Under the pieces are notes generated by a model. That model made no database searches. It was given only the letters and a program-made list of their open reading frames with translations, and was not told where the DNA came from. A DNA stretch of 64,000 nt. Source: Xanthomonas sontii. GTDB taxonomy: Bacteria; Pseudomonadota; Gammaproteobacteria; Xanthomonadales; Xanthomonadaceae. The DNA lies in the NCBI RefSeq assembly GCF_040529055.1, contig NZ_CP132342.1:4710001-4774000 (forward strand). The letters run 5' to 3'. The position numbers were made by a program, and so were the translations under genes. Shown one piece after another: positions 34,879 to 51,847 of this stretch. Position 1 is the stretch's first letter, and every line of letters begins with the position of its first letter.

Positions 34879-35253
34879 TTAGCTCTTCGGGCGCTTGGCG
34901 CCGTACTTGGAACGACCCTGGCGACGCTTGGCGACGCCGGCGGCGTCGAGCGAACCGCGCACGGTGTGGTAGCGCACGCCCGGCAGATCCTTGACGCGGC
35001 CGCCGCGGATCAGGACCACGGAGTGCTCCTGCAGGTTATGGCCTTCGCCGCCGATGTAGCTGATGACCTCTTCCTGGTTGGTCAGGCGCACCTTGGCGAC
35101 CTTGCGCAGGGCCGAGTTCGGCTTCTTCGGGGTGGTGGTGTACACGCGCGTGCAGACGCCACGGCGCTGCGGGCACTTGTCCAGCGCCGGAGAGGCGCTC
35201 TTGTAGGTGGTCGCCTGCCGCGGCTTGCGGACCAGCTGGTTGATCGTCGCCAT
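34879..35253 (-). CDS. rpsL: 30S ribosomal protein S12
   Basis: 124 residues from the ATG at 35253 ([20 protein letters not shown]). Decoding-site protein. The lysines whose change gives streptomycin resistance are present in [13 protein letters not shown] and [14 protein letters not shown], so the sequence is wild type at these places. First gene of the str operon. Confidence 0.98.
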   Translation of the reverse strand: MATINQLVRKPRQATTYKSASPALDKCPQRRGVCTRVYTTTPKKPNSALRKVAKVRLTNQEEVISYIGGEGHNLQEHSVVLIRGGRVKDLPGVRYHTVRGSLDAAGVAKRRQGRSKYGAKRPKS

Positions 35254-35303
35254 CAGTGGATTCTTCTGATTGAGGCCGTCGGGCCTGGATGCGTGAAAAC
35301 GAA

Positions 35304-35326
35304 GGCAGGCCGAAGGACGGCCTGCC
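35304..35326 (-). other. 5'-proximal hairpin of the str operon
   Basis: A perfect 9-bp stem (GGCAGGCCG / CGGCCTGCC, 5-nt loop) starts about 4 nt after the predicted transcription start and is followed by TTCGTTTTC. It could protect the 5' end or act as an attenuator. Confidence 0.65.
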
Positions 35327-35336
35327 GAGACAGGAA

Positions 35337-35366
35337 AGTATAGCGGGCAAGTCAAAGCGCCGTCAA
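35337..35366 (-). promoter_or_regulatory. str operon promoter
   Basis: Minus strand: TTGACG (35361-35366), 18-bp spacer, TATACT (35337-35342), about 85 nt before rpsL. The 25 nt from the -10 onward are nearly the same as at the S10 promoter. Confidence 0.85.
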
Positions 35367-35410
35367 CACAACGGAATTTTTACTTGCTGGCCCATCCGGG
35401 GCCGGAATAC

Positions 35411-35470
35411 GGGGCGCTTCCGCTGCGCCCCCTTTCGCGTGGTAGACCGGCCCCGCGGGCGGGACCGGTC
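35411..35470 (-). terminator. Hairpins after rpoC
   Basis: GACCGG/CCGGTC (35445-35470) and GGGGCGC-TTCCGCT-GCGCCCC (35411-35431) follow the rpoC stop within 75 nt. No U-tract is present directly after either, so termination may be Rho-assisted; a TAAAAATTCC tract lies further downstream. Confidence 0.5.
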
Positions 35471-35481
35471 CGGCGTGTTGC

Positions 35482-39699
<4,218 letters not shown>

Positions 39700-39708
39700 T
39701 TGATTTCT

Positions 39709-39828
39709 CCGGGAATCGGGAATAGCGAATAGGGAATCGTTGGAAGCGGAGAGGCGGGACAGGAAACGCCGGCGGCCTGTGGGCAAACGCCCGGGCGGTT
39801 TCCTAGTCCCGACTCCTCATTCCCTGCC
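39709..39828. repeat. Two-armed heptad element between rpoB and rpoC
   Basis: Arm one (39709-39739) carries GGGAATC, GGGAATA, GCGAATA and GGGAATC; the facing arm (39804-39828) carries GTCCCGACTCCTCATTCCC. Between them AGGAAAC and GTTTCCT face each other around a GC-rich core. It fills nearly the whole gap between rpoB and rpoC. Confidence 0.7.
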
Positions 39829-39829
39829 C

Positions 39830-43981
<4,152 letters not shown>

Positions 43982-44042
43982 GAGGTATCACCTTGGCTGA
44001 TGCGGGCCACGCGTCCGCGGCCCTGAGTGAACATAAATTGTC

Positions 44043-44099
44043 AGTTGGAAGTCGCTGGTATTGCCGGCACCAGCACGCCTTCTCCCGCTACTTCCAACT
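44043..44099 (-). other. Large palindrome upstream of rpoB
   Basis: AGTTGGAAGT (44043-44052) and ACTTCCAACT (44090-44099) are perfectly complementary, and enclose a second stem GCTGGT/ACCAGC (44054-44074). This is a candidate mRNA processing site; in E. coli an RNase III site lies at this place between rplL and rpoB. Confidence 0.65.
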
Positions 44100-44116
44100 A
44101 CCAACTCGGTGGTGAA

Positions 44117-44204
44117 GCGGGGACTGGGGAATGGAGAAAGGGGAATCGTGGAGCGCACGTAGCGTGGCTGTTCCGATTCTCCATTCCCGATTCCCGGTTC
44201 CCGC
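44117..44204. repeat. Two-armed heptad element between rplL and rpoB
   Basis: Arm one starts GCGGGGACTGGGGAATGGAG; the facing arm ends GATTCCCGGTTCCCGC. The arms are largely complementary over about 30 nt and are separated by about 25 nt. Confidence 0.75.
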
Positions 44205-44222
44205 CTGAAACGGCCAAAGGCC

Positions 44223-44274
44223 GGGGGCTCTCGCCCCCAGCCTTCAGTGCATCGCCTTGAACGGCTGGCGATGC
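44223..44274 (-). other. Two hairpins after rplL (possible attenuator)
   Basis: GCATCGCC/GGCGATGC with a 10-nt loop (44249-44274) and GGGGGC-TCTC-GCCCCC (44223-44238) lie just after the rplL stop. On the minus strand the second is followed by GGCC-TTT-GGCC-GTTTC. The place matches the rplL-rpoB attenuator of E. coli, which lets less RNA polymerase than stalk protein be made. Confidence 0.6.
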
Positions 44275-44284
44275 AAGGGACTGC

Positions 44285-44653
44285 TTACTTGACTTCGACC
44301 TTCGCGCCAGCGGCTTCCAGGTCCTTCTTGAACTTGTCGGCGTCTTCCTTCGACACGGCTTCCTTCAGGACGCCGCCGGCCTCGGTGAGGTCCTTGGCTT
44401 CCTTCAGGCCCAGGCCGGTGATGGCGCGGACGGCCTTGATGACGTCGACCTTCTTGGCGCCGGCGTCGATCAGGATGACGTTGAACTCGGTCTGCTCTTC
44501 GACCGGCGCGGCGGCCACGGCCGGACCGGCAGCGGCGACCGGGGCGGCGGCGGAGACGCCGAACTTGTCTTCGATGGCCTTGACCAGCTCCATCACTTCC
44601 ATGAGGGTCTTTTCGGCGATTGCGTCGACGATCTGCTCGTTAGACAGGGACAT
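44285..44653 (-). CDS. rplL: 50S ribosomal protein L7/L12
   Basis: 122 residues. The N-terminal dimerisation helices ([20 protein letters not shown]), an Ala/Pro hinge (about 33-52), and the C-terminal factor-binding domain with [20 protein letters not shown]. Forms the stalk with L10 and recruits translational GTPases. Confidence 0.98.
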   Translation of the reverse strand: MSLSNEQIVDAIAEKTLMEVMELVKAIEDKFGVSAAAPVAAAGPAVAAAPVEEQTEFNVILIDAGAKKVDVIKAVRAITGLGLKEAKDLTEAGGVLKEAVSKEDADKFKKDLEAAGAKVEVK

Positions 44654-44716
44654 TGTGATTACCTTTGGAATTTTTTCTGGATGAGGTTCTAGTGAACCGT
44701 TTCAGGTGTCGCGAAC

Positions 44717-45259
44717 TTAAGCCGTTTCGGCCGGGGCTTCCGCTTCGGCGTCGGCAGGCGCGGCGTCGCCGCCGCCCTGCTTGTCGCCCACGGCCTTGAC
44801 CGCACGGGCGAACATGCTCGCCGGCTCGGCCAGGACGCGTGCCAGCATGGCCAGCGCCTGCTCGCGGGTCGGCAGCGACGCCAACACCTCGAGATGAGCG
44901 GCCGGATACAGCTGACCACCCAGCGACACGACCTTGGCCTGCAGCTTGTCGTTACCCTTGGCGAATTCCTTGATCAGACGACCGGCAGCGCCGGGTTCTT
45001 CCGTCGAGAACGCATACAGCAGCGGACCGACCAGCGCGTCCTGGACGCACTCGTATTCGGTACCGGCAACGGCACGCGCGGCCAGGGTGTTCTTGACAAC
45101 ACGCAAGTACACACCGGTTTCGCGCGCCTTCTTGCGCATCGCGGTCATTTGCGAGACCGTGATGCCGGCGTACTCGGCAGCAACCAAGGAGTGGGCCTTC
45201 GCGGCGACGTCGGCCAGTTCGGCGACGACTTCTTGCTTCTGGGACAGATTGAGAGCCAT
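44717..45259 (-). CDS. rplJ: 50S ribosomal protein L10
   Basis: 180 residues, [20 protein letters not shown], with [20 protein letters not shown]. It anchors L7/L12 dimers and in E. coli represses its own mRNA leader. The C-terminal tail (after about 160) is rich in Ala, Asp and Glu. Confidence 0.97.
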   Translation of the reverse strand: MALNLSQKQEVVAELADVAAKAHSLVAAEYAGITVSQMTAMRKKARETGVYLRVVKNTLAARAVAGTEYECVQDALVGPLLYAFSTEEPGAAGRLIKEFAKGNDKLQAKVVSLGGQLYPAAHLEVLASLPTREQALAMLARVLAEPASMFARAVKAVGDKQGGGDAAPADAEAEAPAETA

Positions 45260-45692
45260 TGCACTCCTCCGTTAAAGCCGGGAGTTGAAATGCGCGACCT
45301 GGGATGCGTCAGGAGCGACACCGCCGCTCTTGCCAACCCCCAATCCCGAATCCCGAATCCCTGCTTCAAACTTACTCCGCTCGCGGCTCCTGCCGCTTGC
45401 GGTCCTGGGCGGCCTCCATCCTGGATGCCGGGGATGCCGCATGGCATCCCAGTTGGTGGCCGTTCCAGACCTGGAGTGAGCGCGCCCGGAACACCGGGCT
45501 GGCCTGCACCAGAAAAACTCCAGAAAGGCGGCACCATCTACGCCGGCTGGCCCCGAGGGGCTGATTAAGCGATCCCGCTGTACCGACGGCGACTCCTTGC
45601 CGTGTCGAGCTTCCGTGCCCGTCGTCGGTGTGCGCAGACCGCGCCTGCGGTCTTTGACGGCTTCGCGTCGGGTTGCCCCGGGCGACGCCTTC
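45260..45692 (-). other. Long rplJ leader
   Basis: 433 bp without a gene between the attenuator after rplA and rplJ. It ends with the Shine-Dalgarno AACGGAGGAG before rplJ. The 5' half is GC-rich and self-complementary in places (for example GCATGGCATCCC/GGGATGCC around 45425-45448). By position it is the L10 leader, known in other gammaproteobacteria to bind the L10-L12 complex. No standard promoter is evident by eye. Confidence 0.5.
45278..45361. repeat. Heptad element in the rplJ leader
   Basis: The clear arm holds CCCCCAATCCC, GAATCCC and GAATCCC (45336-45361). The facing arm (GGGAGTTG through GGGATGCG, about 45279-45308) is degenerate. Confidence 0.6.
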
Positions 45693-45731
45693 AAAAGGGT
45701 AAAACCGGCGCCGCACCTGACGGGCGGCGCC
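45693..45731 (-). terminator. Terminator/attenuator between rplA and rplJ
   Basis: Minus strand: GGCGCCGC and GCGGCGCC form a perfect 8-bp stem with a 9-nt loop, followed by GGTTTTACCCTTTTG. It begins 10 nt after the rplA stop. Some read-through must occur if rplJ has no promoter of its own. Confidence 0.7.
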
Positions 45732-45740
45732 GTGTTGCGA

Positions 45741-46439
45741 TTACTTCAGGGACAGCGAAGCCTGATCGATGGTGACGCCCGGACCCATGGTCGAGCTCAC
45801 CGAGATCTTCTGCAGGTAGGTGCCCTTCGAGGTCGCCGGCTTGGCCTTGACCAGGTCCAGCAGCAGCGCCTGCAGGTTGCTCTTCAGCGCGTCGTCTTCG
45901 AAGCTGGCCTTGCCGATGGTGCAGTGGATGATGCCGGCCTTGTCGGTGCGGTAGCGCACCTGGCCCGACTTGGCGTTCTTGACCGCTTCGGCCGGGTTGG
46001 CGGACACGGTGCCGACCTTGGGGTTCGGCATCAGGCCGCGCGGGCCCAGCAGGGTGCCCAGCTTGCCGACGACGCGCATCGCGTCCGGGGTGGCGATAAC
46101 CACGTCGTAGTTCAGGTCGCCGCCCTGCATCTTCTCGGCGAGGTCGTCCATGCCGACGGCGTCGGCACCGGCGGCCAGCGCCTCATCGGCCTTGGCGCCG
46201 GCGGGGGCGAACACGGCCACGCGCACGCTCTTGCCGGTACCGGCCGGCAGCACGGTGGAACCGCGCACCTGCTGGTCGGACTTCTTGGCGTCCACGCCCA
46301 GGCGCACGGCCACGTCGACGGCTTCGACGAACTTGGCCTTGCTGGTGGTCTTGACGATCTTCAGCGCTTCGTCGATCGAATACGCCTTGCCCGGCTGCAC
46401 GGCAGCACGGATCGCTTTCTGTCGCTTGGTCTGTGCCAT
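45741..46439 (-). CDS. rplA: 50S ribosomal protein L1
   Basis: 232 residues, [20 protein letters not shown]; signature [22 protein letters not shown] is split over residues 49-70. L1 forms the mobile L1 stalk at the E site and in E. coli represses rplKA translation. The rplK stop lies 3 nt before its start. Confidence 0.97.
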   Translation of the reverse strand: MAQTKRQKAIRAAVQPGKAYSIDEALKIVKTTSKAKFVEAVDVAVRLGVDAKKSDQQVRGSTVLPAGTGKSVRVAVFAPAGAKADEALAAGADAVGMDDLAEKMQGGDLNYDVVIATPDAMRVVGKLGTLLGPRGLMPNPKVGTVSANPAEAVKNAKSGQVRYRTDKAGIIHCTIGKASFEDDALKSNLQALLLDLVKAKPATSKGTYLQKISVSSTMGPGVTIDQASLSLK

Positions 46440-46442
46440 TGC

Positions 46443-46871
46443 TTAACCCTCCACCGTCAGGCCCATGCTGCGGGCGGAACCCGCAATCGTGCGTACCGCC
46501 GCTTCCAGCTCCGCCGCCGTCAGGTCGGCTTCCTTCGCCTTGGCGATCTCTTCGAGCTGCTTGCGGGTCACCTTGCCCACCTTCTCGGTGTTCGGGCGCT
46601 TGGAGCCGGAGCTGACGCCCGCGGCCTTCTTCAGCAGCACGCTGGCCGGGGTGCTCTTGGTGACGAAGGTGAAGGTACGGTCCGAATAGGCCGTGATGAT
46701 GACCGGAGTCGGCAGGCCCGGCTCCAGCTTCTGCGTGGCGGCGTTGAACGCCTTGCAGAATTCCATGATGTTCAGGCCACGCTGACCCAGCGCAGGACCG
46801 ACCGGCGGCGAGGGGTTGGCCTGACCGGCCTTCACCTGCAGCTTGATGTAACCGACGACTTTCTTTGCCAT
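46443..46871 (-). CDS. rplK: 50S ribosomal protein L11
   Basis: 142 residues, [20 protein letters not shown], then [20 protein letters not shown]. Binds the GTPase-associated 23S rRNA and is needed for RelA activation. First gene of the rplKAJL-rpoBC run. Confidence 0.97.
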   Translation of the reverse strand: MAKKVVGYIKLQVKAGQANPSPPVGPALGQRGLNIMEFCKAFNAATQKLEPGLPTPVIITAYSDRTFTFVTKSTPASVLLKKAAGVSSGSKRPNTEKVGKVTRKQLEEIAKAKEADLTAAELEAAVRTIAGSARSMGLTVEG

Positions 46872-46965
46872 TTTAGTGTCTCCGGGTGCTAGCGCCTAAA
46901 CCGCAGGCTCCCCATCGCGACGGGAAAATCACGTGTCCCGCCATCACGTTTTTGAAGTGCGCAGA

Positions 46966-46985
46966 AAGCCGCCTCGCGGCGGCTT
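46966..46985 (-). terminator. Hairpin in rplK leader (possible attenuator)
   Basis: AAGCCGCC-GCGA-GGCGGCTT on the minus strand, a perfect 8-bp stem followed by TCTGCG. It sits about 95 nt before rplK, downstream of the candidate promoter. Confidence 0.5.
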
Positions 46986-46997
46986 CCGTTCTGCCCG

Positions 46998-47030
46998 GCG
47001 GCTTGCCTGGACAGGGAGCCGCGCAGTATA
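46998..47030 (-). promoter_or_regulatory. Candidate rplK promoter -10 with 5' hairpin
   Basis: Minus-strand TATACT at 47025-47030, then a GCGGCT/AGCCGC stem (46998-47022) at the predicted 5' end. The -35 position is occupied by the nusG terminator stem and shows no good hexamer. Confidence 0.5.
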
Positions 47031-47045
47031 GCAGAGATTTTGGCG

Positions 47046-47065
47046 CCCGGCGCAGCCGCGCCGGG
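47046..47065 (-). terminator. Terminator of secE-nusG
   Basis: CCCGGCGC-GGCT-GCGCCGGG on the minus strand, perfect 8-bp stem, a few nt after the nusG stop; CGCCAAAATC follows, so the U-tract is lacking. Confidence 0.55.
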
Positions 47066-47071
47066 GCGGGC

Positions 47072-47629
47072 TCAGGCCTTCTCGACCTGGCCGAATTCCA
47101 GCTCCACCGGGGTGGAACGGCCGAAGATCAGCACCGCCACGCGCAGGCGGCTCTTCTCGTAGTTGACTTCCTCGACCACGCCATTGAAGTCGTTGAACGG
47201 ACCATCGGTGACGCGGACCATCTGGCCCGGCTCGAACAGCACCTTCGGACGCGGCTTCTCCACGCCATCCTGAACACGCTGCAGGATCGCATCGGCCTCT
47301 TCGTCACGGATCGGCAGCGGACGATCGGCGGTACCGCCGATGAAGCCCATCACCTTCGGCGTTTCCTTGACCAGGTGCCAGCTTTCGTTGTCGATGCGCG
47401 GAATGCCGCCTTCGTCGTGGGTTTCGATCTGGACCAGGACGTAACCCGGGAAGAACTTGCGCTCGGAACGGCGCTTCTGGCCGGAGCGCATCTCGATCAC
47501 TTCCTCGGTGGGCACCAGCACGTCACCGAAGCGCTCCTGCATCTCGTCACGCGCAATACGGTCGCGCAGCGCTTGGGCCACGGACTTCTCGAAGCCTGAA
47601 TAGGCGTGAACGACATACCAACGCTTCAC
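47072..47629 (-). CDS. nusG: Transcription termination/antitermination factor NusG
   Basis: 185 residues. NGN domain from [20 protein letters not shown] to about 125, and a C-terminal KOW domain with [20 protein letters not shown]. NusG couples RNA polymerase to Rho or to S10 on the leading ribosome. Co-transcribed with secE, 13 nt upstream. Confidence 0.97.
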   Translation of the reverse strand: MKRWYVVHAYSGFEKSVAQALRDRIARDEMQERFGDVLVPTEEVIEMRSGQKRRSERKFFPGYVLVQIETHDEGGIPRIDNESWHLVKETPKVMGFIGGTADRPLPIRDEEADAILQRVQDGVEKPRPKVLFEPGQMVRVTDGPFNDFNGVVEEVNYEKSRLRVAVLIFGRSTPVELEFGQVEKA

Positions 47630-47642
47630 TGCTGCACTCTCC

Positions 47643-48056
47643 TCAACGGCTCACGAACCACTGCATCAGCTTCTGGATCAGGAAATCGAACCCGCCCAGC
47701 AACAGACTCAGAATGATCACCACCACGATCACCACCCAGGTGGTGCGGATGGCTTCCTGGCGGGTCGGCCACACCACCTTGCGCAGTTCGAAACGGGATT
47801 CGGACAGGAACTCGCGGCCTTCGCGACCCTTGGCGGTCAGCAGGAACACCGCGGCACCGGCGACCAGACCGGCCACCACCGCCAGTCCGCGCAGCGGACC
47901 GGACCAACTCCCCAGCTGTGCAGCACGGCTCGCATCGCCGAACCAGAACCAGACAAACAGGCCGGCGACCACCAGCAACGCAGCGATGACGTACTTGACG
48001 ATATCGCCACCGACAGAGGCGGCGGGGCCTTTGGAATGCTCGATCTTGCTGTTCAT
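47643..48056 (-). CDS. secE: Preprotein translocase subunit SecE
   Basis: 137 residues with three transmembrane segments: [37 protein letters not shown], and the conserved C-terminal one ([20 protein letters not shown]). The amphipathic SecE helix is [20 protein letters not shown]. Three segments is the enterobacterial form. Pairs with SecY, encoded at 19.4-20.7 kb. Confidence 0.95.
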   Translation of the reverse strand: MNSKIEHSKGPAASVGGDIVKYVIAALLVVAGLFVWFWFGDASRAAQLGSWSGPLRGLAVVAGLVAGAAVFLLTAKGREGREFLSESRFELRKVVWPTRQEAIRTTWVVIVVVIILSLLLGGFDFLIQKLMQWFVSR

Positions 48057-48106
48057 CCGACTCTTGCTGCTATGCGACCGAGGTCACTGGATAGGGAGCG
48101 GCAGAT

Positions 48107-48182
<76 letters not shown>

Positions 48183-48321
48183 GTAGTAAGAACGACTGCA
48201 CTTCCCTGAGACGGCGAAGGCGGACCGAAGGTTCCGGCCCGCCCTTCGCTGAACCCGACGGCCGTAGCCGTCTGCACCTCGTCGGATTCCGGCGGCCGAG
48301 ACCGCCATCCTGCCGTCGAGC

Positions 48322-48341
48322 CCGGCGGCCTGCGCCGCCGG
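48322..48341 (-). terminator. Hairpin after second tuf
   Basis: CCGGCGGC/GCCGCCGG with a 4-nt loop 7 nt past the tuf stop, nearly the same as at the other tuf copy except for the loop. No U-tract, so downstream tRNA-Trp and secE can be read through. Confidence 0.5.
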
Positions 48342-48347
48342 AGGGCA

Positions 48348-49538
48348 TTACTTGATGATCTTGGCCACCACGCCGGCGCCGACGGTACGGCCGCCTTCGC
48401 GGATCGCGAAGCGCAGGCCTTCGTCCATCGCCACCGGGTTGATCAGCGTCACCACCATCTTGACGTTGTCGCCCGGCATCACCATTTCCACGCCTTCCGG
48501 CAGCTGCACCGCACCGGTGATGTCGGTGGTACGGAAGTAGAACTGCGGACGGTAGCCCTTGAAGAACGGGGTGTGACGGCCGCCCTCGTCCTTCGACAGC
48601 ACGTACACCTCGGCTTCGAACTCGGTGTGCGGCTTGATCGAACCCGGCTTGCACAGCACCTGGCCGCGCTCCACGTCGTCACGCTTGGTGCCGCGCAGCA
48701 GCAGGCCCGCGTTGTCGCCCGCCTGGCCCTGGTCCAGCAGCTTGCGGAACATTTCCACGCCGGTCACGGTGGTCTTCTGCGTCGCACGGATGCCGACGAT
48801 TTCGATTTCGTCGCCCACCTTGATGATGCCGCGCTCGATACGACCGGTCACCACGGTGCCGCGGCCCGAGATCGAGAACACGTCTTCCACCGGCATCAGG
48901 AACGGCTTGTCCACGTCGCGCTGCGGCTCCGGGATGAACGAGTCCAGCGCGTCCACCAGCTTCAGGATCGCCGGCACGCCGATCTCGCTCTGGTCGCCTT
49001 CCAGCGCCAGACGCGCCGAACCGTGGATGATCGGGGTGTCGTCGCCCGGGAAGTCGTACTTGCTCAGCAGCTCGCGCACTTCCATCTCGACCAGCTCGAG
49101 CAGCTCGGCGTCGTCGACCATGTCGGCCTTGTTCAGGAACACCACGATGTGCGGCACGCCGACCTGGCGCGACAGCAGGATGTGCTCGCGGGTCTGCGGC
49201 ATCGGGCCGTCAGCGGCCGAGCACACCAGGATCGCGCCGTCCATCTGCGCCGCACCGGTGATCATGTTCTTGACGTAGTCCGCGTGACCCGGGCAATCCA
49301 CGTGCGCGTAGTGGCGCGTCGGGGATTCGTATTCCACGTGGGCGGTCGAGATCGTGATGCCGCGTGCCTTCTCTTCCGGCGCCGCGTCGATCGCGTCGTA
49401 CGCCTTGAACTCGCCGCCGAAGCGCTCTGCGCCGATCTTGGTCAGCGCCGCGGTCAGCGTGGTCTTGCCGTGGTCGACGTGACCGATGGTGCCGACGTTG
49501 ACGTGCGGCTTGGTGCGCTCGAACTTACCCTTGGCCAT
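48348..49538 (-). CDS. tuf: Elongation factor Tu (tRNA-linked copy)
   Basis: 396 residues; identical in translation to the str-operon copy except Asp196 here for Asn196. All GTPase motifs ([28 protein letters not shown]) are present. Gene order tRNA-Tyr, tRNA-Gly, tRNA-Thr, tuf, tRNA-Trp, secE, nusG matches the tufB operon plan. The identity with the other copy reaches the 3' hairpin but breaks at the start codon, consistent with gene conversion. Confidence 0.98.
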   Translation of the reverse strand: MAKGKFERTKPHVNVGTIGHVDHGKTTLTAALTKIGAERFGGEFKAYDAIDAAPEEKARGITISTAHVEYESPTRHYAHVDCPGHADYVKNMITGAAQMDGAILVCSAADGPMPQTREHILLSRQVGVPHIVVFLNKADMVDDAELLELVEMEVRELLSKYDFPGDDTPIIHGSARLALEGDQSEIGVPAILKLVDALDSFIPEPQRDVDKPFLMPVEDVFSISGRGTVVTGRIERGIIKVGDEIEIVGIRATQKTTVTGVEMFRKLLDQGQAGDNAGLLLRGTKRDDVERGQVLCKPGSIKPHTEFEAEVYVLSKDEGGRHTPFFKGYRPQFYFRTTDITGAVQLPEGVEMVMPGDNVKMVVTLINPVAMDEGLRFAIREGGRTVGAGVVAKIIK

Positions 49539-49583
49539 GGCTGCTTCTTCTCGGTGATCGTAGAAAGATTTGACGACTGAATA

Positions 49584-49659
49584 TGGTGCTCACGAAAGGA
49601 ATCGAACCTTCGACCTCCTCCTTACCAAGGAGGTGCTCTACCGACTGAGCTACGTGAGC
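49584..49659 (-). tRNA. tRNA-Thr (GGT anticodon)
   Basis: 76 nt with encoded CCA. Acceptor GCTCACG, D-loop TAGCTCAGTCGGTAGAGCA, anticodon arm CTCCTTGGTAAGGAG with GGT, T-loop GGTTCGATTCC. 45 nt upstream of tuf. Confidence 0.97.
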
Positions 49660-49689
49660 GTTGTTCTATTGTGACACAAGCGCGTTCAA

Positions 49690-49763
49690 TGGAGCGGGAG
49701 ACGGGAATCGAACCCGCACCATCAGCTTGGAAGGCTGAGGTTCTACCGTTGAACTACTCCCGC
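49690..49763 (-). tRNA. tRNA-Gly (TCC anticodon)
   Basis: 74 nt with encoded CCA. Acceptor GCGGGAG, anticodon arm CTCAGCCTTCCAAGCTGA-like with TCC, T-loop GGGTTCGATTCCC, discriminator U. Confidence 0.97.
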
Positions 49764-49795
49764 TACGGGATGCCGCACTGCCACAACAAAATAAC

Positions 49796-49881
49796 TGGTG
49801 GAGGGAGGTGGATTCGAACCACCGAAGGCGTAAGCCAGCAGATTTACAGTCTGCCCCCGTTGGCCGCTTGGGTATCCCTCC
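49796..49881 (-). tRNA. tRNA-Tyr (GTA anticodon)
   Basis: 86 nt with encoded CCA and the long variable arm of a class II tRNA. Anticodon loop CTGTAAA with GTA; acceptor GGAGGGA. First gene of the tRNA-tuf-tRNA-secE-nusG run. Confidence 0.97.
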
Positions 49882-49940
49882 AACTTACCCACTCGAACCC
49901 GGCTGCGAAGCCGAAATCAGAGAGGGGTGAAACAGCCCGC

Positions 49941-49970
49941 TATTCTTCCCTGACATCCCCGCCTTGTCAA
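49941..49970 (-). promoter_or_regulatory. Promoter of the tRNA-tuf-secE-nusG operon
   Basis: Minus strand: perfect TTGACA (49965-49970), 18-bp spacer, AGAATA (49941-49946), then a GC-rich discriminator GCGGGC typical of stringently controlled stable-RNA promoters. 60 nt upstream of tRNA-Tyr. Confidence 0.7.
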
Positions 49971-50040
49971 CAGTATTTTGACGCGATGTCGCAGGAAATC
50001 GTCGTGGCTCGCGCGCGCCCGGCCAGGACACGCGCACGCA

Positions 50041-51132
50041 TCAGACGTTGAAGCGGAAATGCAGGATATCGCCTTCCTGCACGCGGTACTCCTTGCCCTC
50101 AAGACGCAGGCGCCCGGCTTCCTTGGCGCCGGCCTCGCCCTTGTACTTGATGAAGTCGTCGTAGGCGATGGTTTCGGCGCGGATGAAGCCCTTCTCGAAG
50201 TCGGTGTGGATCACCGCCGCGGCCTGCGGTGCGGTCGACCCGGCCTTGACCGTCCAGGCGCGCACTTCCTTCACGCCAGCGGTGAAGTAGGTCTGCAGCC
50301 CCAGCAGGGTATAGCCGGCGCGGATCACTCGGTTCAGGCCCGGCTCGCTCAGACCCAGATCGGCCAGGAACGCATCGCGGTCGGCGTCGTCCAGCTGCGA
50401 CAGTTCTTCCTCGATCGCCGCCGACACCGGCACCACCTCGGCACCCTCGGCGGCAGCATGCGCGCGCACCGCATCCAGGTGCGGATTGTTCTCGAAGCCG
50501 TCTTCCAGCACGTTGGCGATGTACATCACTGGCTTGAGGGTGAGCAGGAACAGGTCGCGCACCAGCGCCTTCTCTTCCTCGTCCAGCCCGGCGTTGCGCC
50601 CGGCCTTGCCCTCGGCCAGCGCGGCCTGCAGCTTGGCCAGCACCGGCTTGCGCGCCGCCGCGTCCTTGTCGCCACCCTTGGCCGAACGCTCGGCGCGGTT
50701 GAGCGCCTTCTCGACGCTGTCCAGGTCGGCCAGGGCCAGTTCGGTGTCGATGGTCTCGATGTCGGAAACCGGGTCAACCTTGTTGTTCACATGGATGATG
50801 TCGCCATGCTCGAAGCAGCGCACCACGTGGGTGATCGCATCGACCTCGCGGATGTGCGCCAGGAACTTGTTGCCCAGGCCCTCACCGCTGGCCGCACCGG
50901 CGACCAGGCCGGCGATGTCGACGAACTCGACCGCGGTCGGCACGACCTTCTGCGGATTGATGATCGCCGCCAGCGCGTTCAGGCGCGGATCCGGCACCGG
51001 CACCACGCCCACGTTCGGCTCGATGGTGCAGAACGGAAAATTGGCCGCGGCGATGCCCGCCTTGGTCAGCGCATTGAACAGGGTCGACTTGCCGACGTTG
51101 GGCAGGCCGACGATGCCGCATTTGATGCCCAT
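50041..51132 (-). CDS. ychF: Redox-regulated ATPase YchF (Obg family)
   Basis: 363 residues from the ATG at 51132 ([20 protein letters not shown]). P-loop [10 protein letters not shown]3 [18 protein letters not shown], coiled-coil insertion about 130-200, C-terminal TGS domain with [20 protein letters not shown]. YchF prefers ATP over GTP and binds ribosomes. Next to pth, as in most gammaproteobacteria. Confidence 0.97.
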   Translation of the reverse strand: MGIKCGIVGLPNVGKSTLFNALTKAGIAAANFPFCTIEPNVGVVPVPDPRLNALAAIINPQKVVPTAVEFVDIAGLVAGAASGEGLGNKFLAHIREVDAITHVVRCFEHGDIIHVNNKVDPVSDIETIDTELALADLDSVEKALNRAERSAKGGDKDAAARKPVLAKLQAALAEGKAGRNAGLDEEEKALVRDLFLLTLKPVMYIANVLEDGFENNPHLDAVRAHAAAEGAEVVPVSAAIEEELSQLDDADRDAFLADLGLSEPGLNRVIRAGYTLLGLQTYFTAGVKEVRAWTVKAGSTAPQAAAVIHTDFEKGFIRAETIAYDDFIKYKGEAGAKEAGRLRLEGKEYRVQEGDILHFRFNV

Positions 51133-51142
51133 GTGTGTAATC

Positions 51143-51220
51143 CGGGAATGGAGAATCGGGAATAGGGAATCGGAAAGCATAGCCGCCTTTCCATTCCCCA
51201 TTCCCCATTCCCTATTTCCC
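51143..51220. repeat. Two-armed heptad element between ychF and pth
   Basis: Arm one is GGGAATGGAGAATCGGGAAT plus GGGAATC; arm two is CCATTCCCCATTCCCCATTC plus CCTATTTCCC. The arms are nearly perfect complements around a short CATAGCCGCC loop, the clearest hairpin of the family. The end of arm two lies inside the pth coding sequence. Confidence 0.85.
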
Positions 51221-51793
51221 CTGCGTATGCAACCGCTTCATCGCCTCGTTGAAATCGCCCTGCACGGCCAGCGGCAGCACGTCGATGGCGTCGTCGATGG
51301 CGCGATCGATGAGCACCTGGTCGTCCTTGCCGGCGCGTCCCAGCACCCACGGCACCACCTTGTCCTTGTGGCCGGGATGGCCGATGCCGATGCGCAGGCG
51401 GTGGAAGCCGGCGTGCCCGAGCAGGCGGATGGTATCGCGCAGTCCGTTCTGGCCGCCGTGGCCACCGTCGAACTTGAGCCGCGCCGTGCCCGGCGCCAGG
51501 TCCAGTTCGTCGTGCGCCAGCAGCGCCTGCGCCGGTTCGATCTTCCAGAAGCGCAAGGCGGCCGTGACCGACTTGCCGCTGAGGTTCATGAAGGTGGCCG
51601 GCTTCAGCAGCCACACCGACTGCCCCGCGACCTCGACCTTGGCGGTCTCGCCGAACAGCTTGGCGTCCACACTCCAGCGCGCGCCGGCCCGCTCGGCCAA
51701 CGCGTCGACAAAACGAAACCCGGCGTTGTGCCGGGTATTCGCGTGTTCGGCGCCGGGGTTGCCCAGGCCGACGATCAGACGCAGACCAGTCAT
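51212..51793 (-). CDS. pth: Peptidyl-tRNA hydrolase
   Basis: 193 residues from the ATG at 51793 ([20 protein letters not shown]). Releases tRNA from stalled peptidyl-tRNA. The catalytic His is in [23 protein letters not shown] and [20 protein letters not shown] are diagnostic. Its last two codons (GGG AAA) and the TAG stop lie within a heptad repeat element. An ATG two codons upstream is an alternative start. Confidence 0.96.
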   Translation of the reverse strand: MTGLRLIVGLGNPGAEHANTRHNAGFRFVDALAERAGARWSVDAKLFGETAKVEVAGQSVWLLKPATFMNLSGKSVTAALRFWKIEPAQALLAHDELDLAPGTARLKFDGGHGGQNGLRDTIRLLGHAGFHRLRIGIGHPGHKDKVVPWVLGRAGKDDQVLIDRAIDDAIDVLPLAVQGDFNEAMKRLHTQGK

Positions 51794-51847
51794 GCGCAAT
51801 GCATCGCCGCGGCGTCCGGACCGATGGCCCGGACGCCGCGCAGGCGA

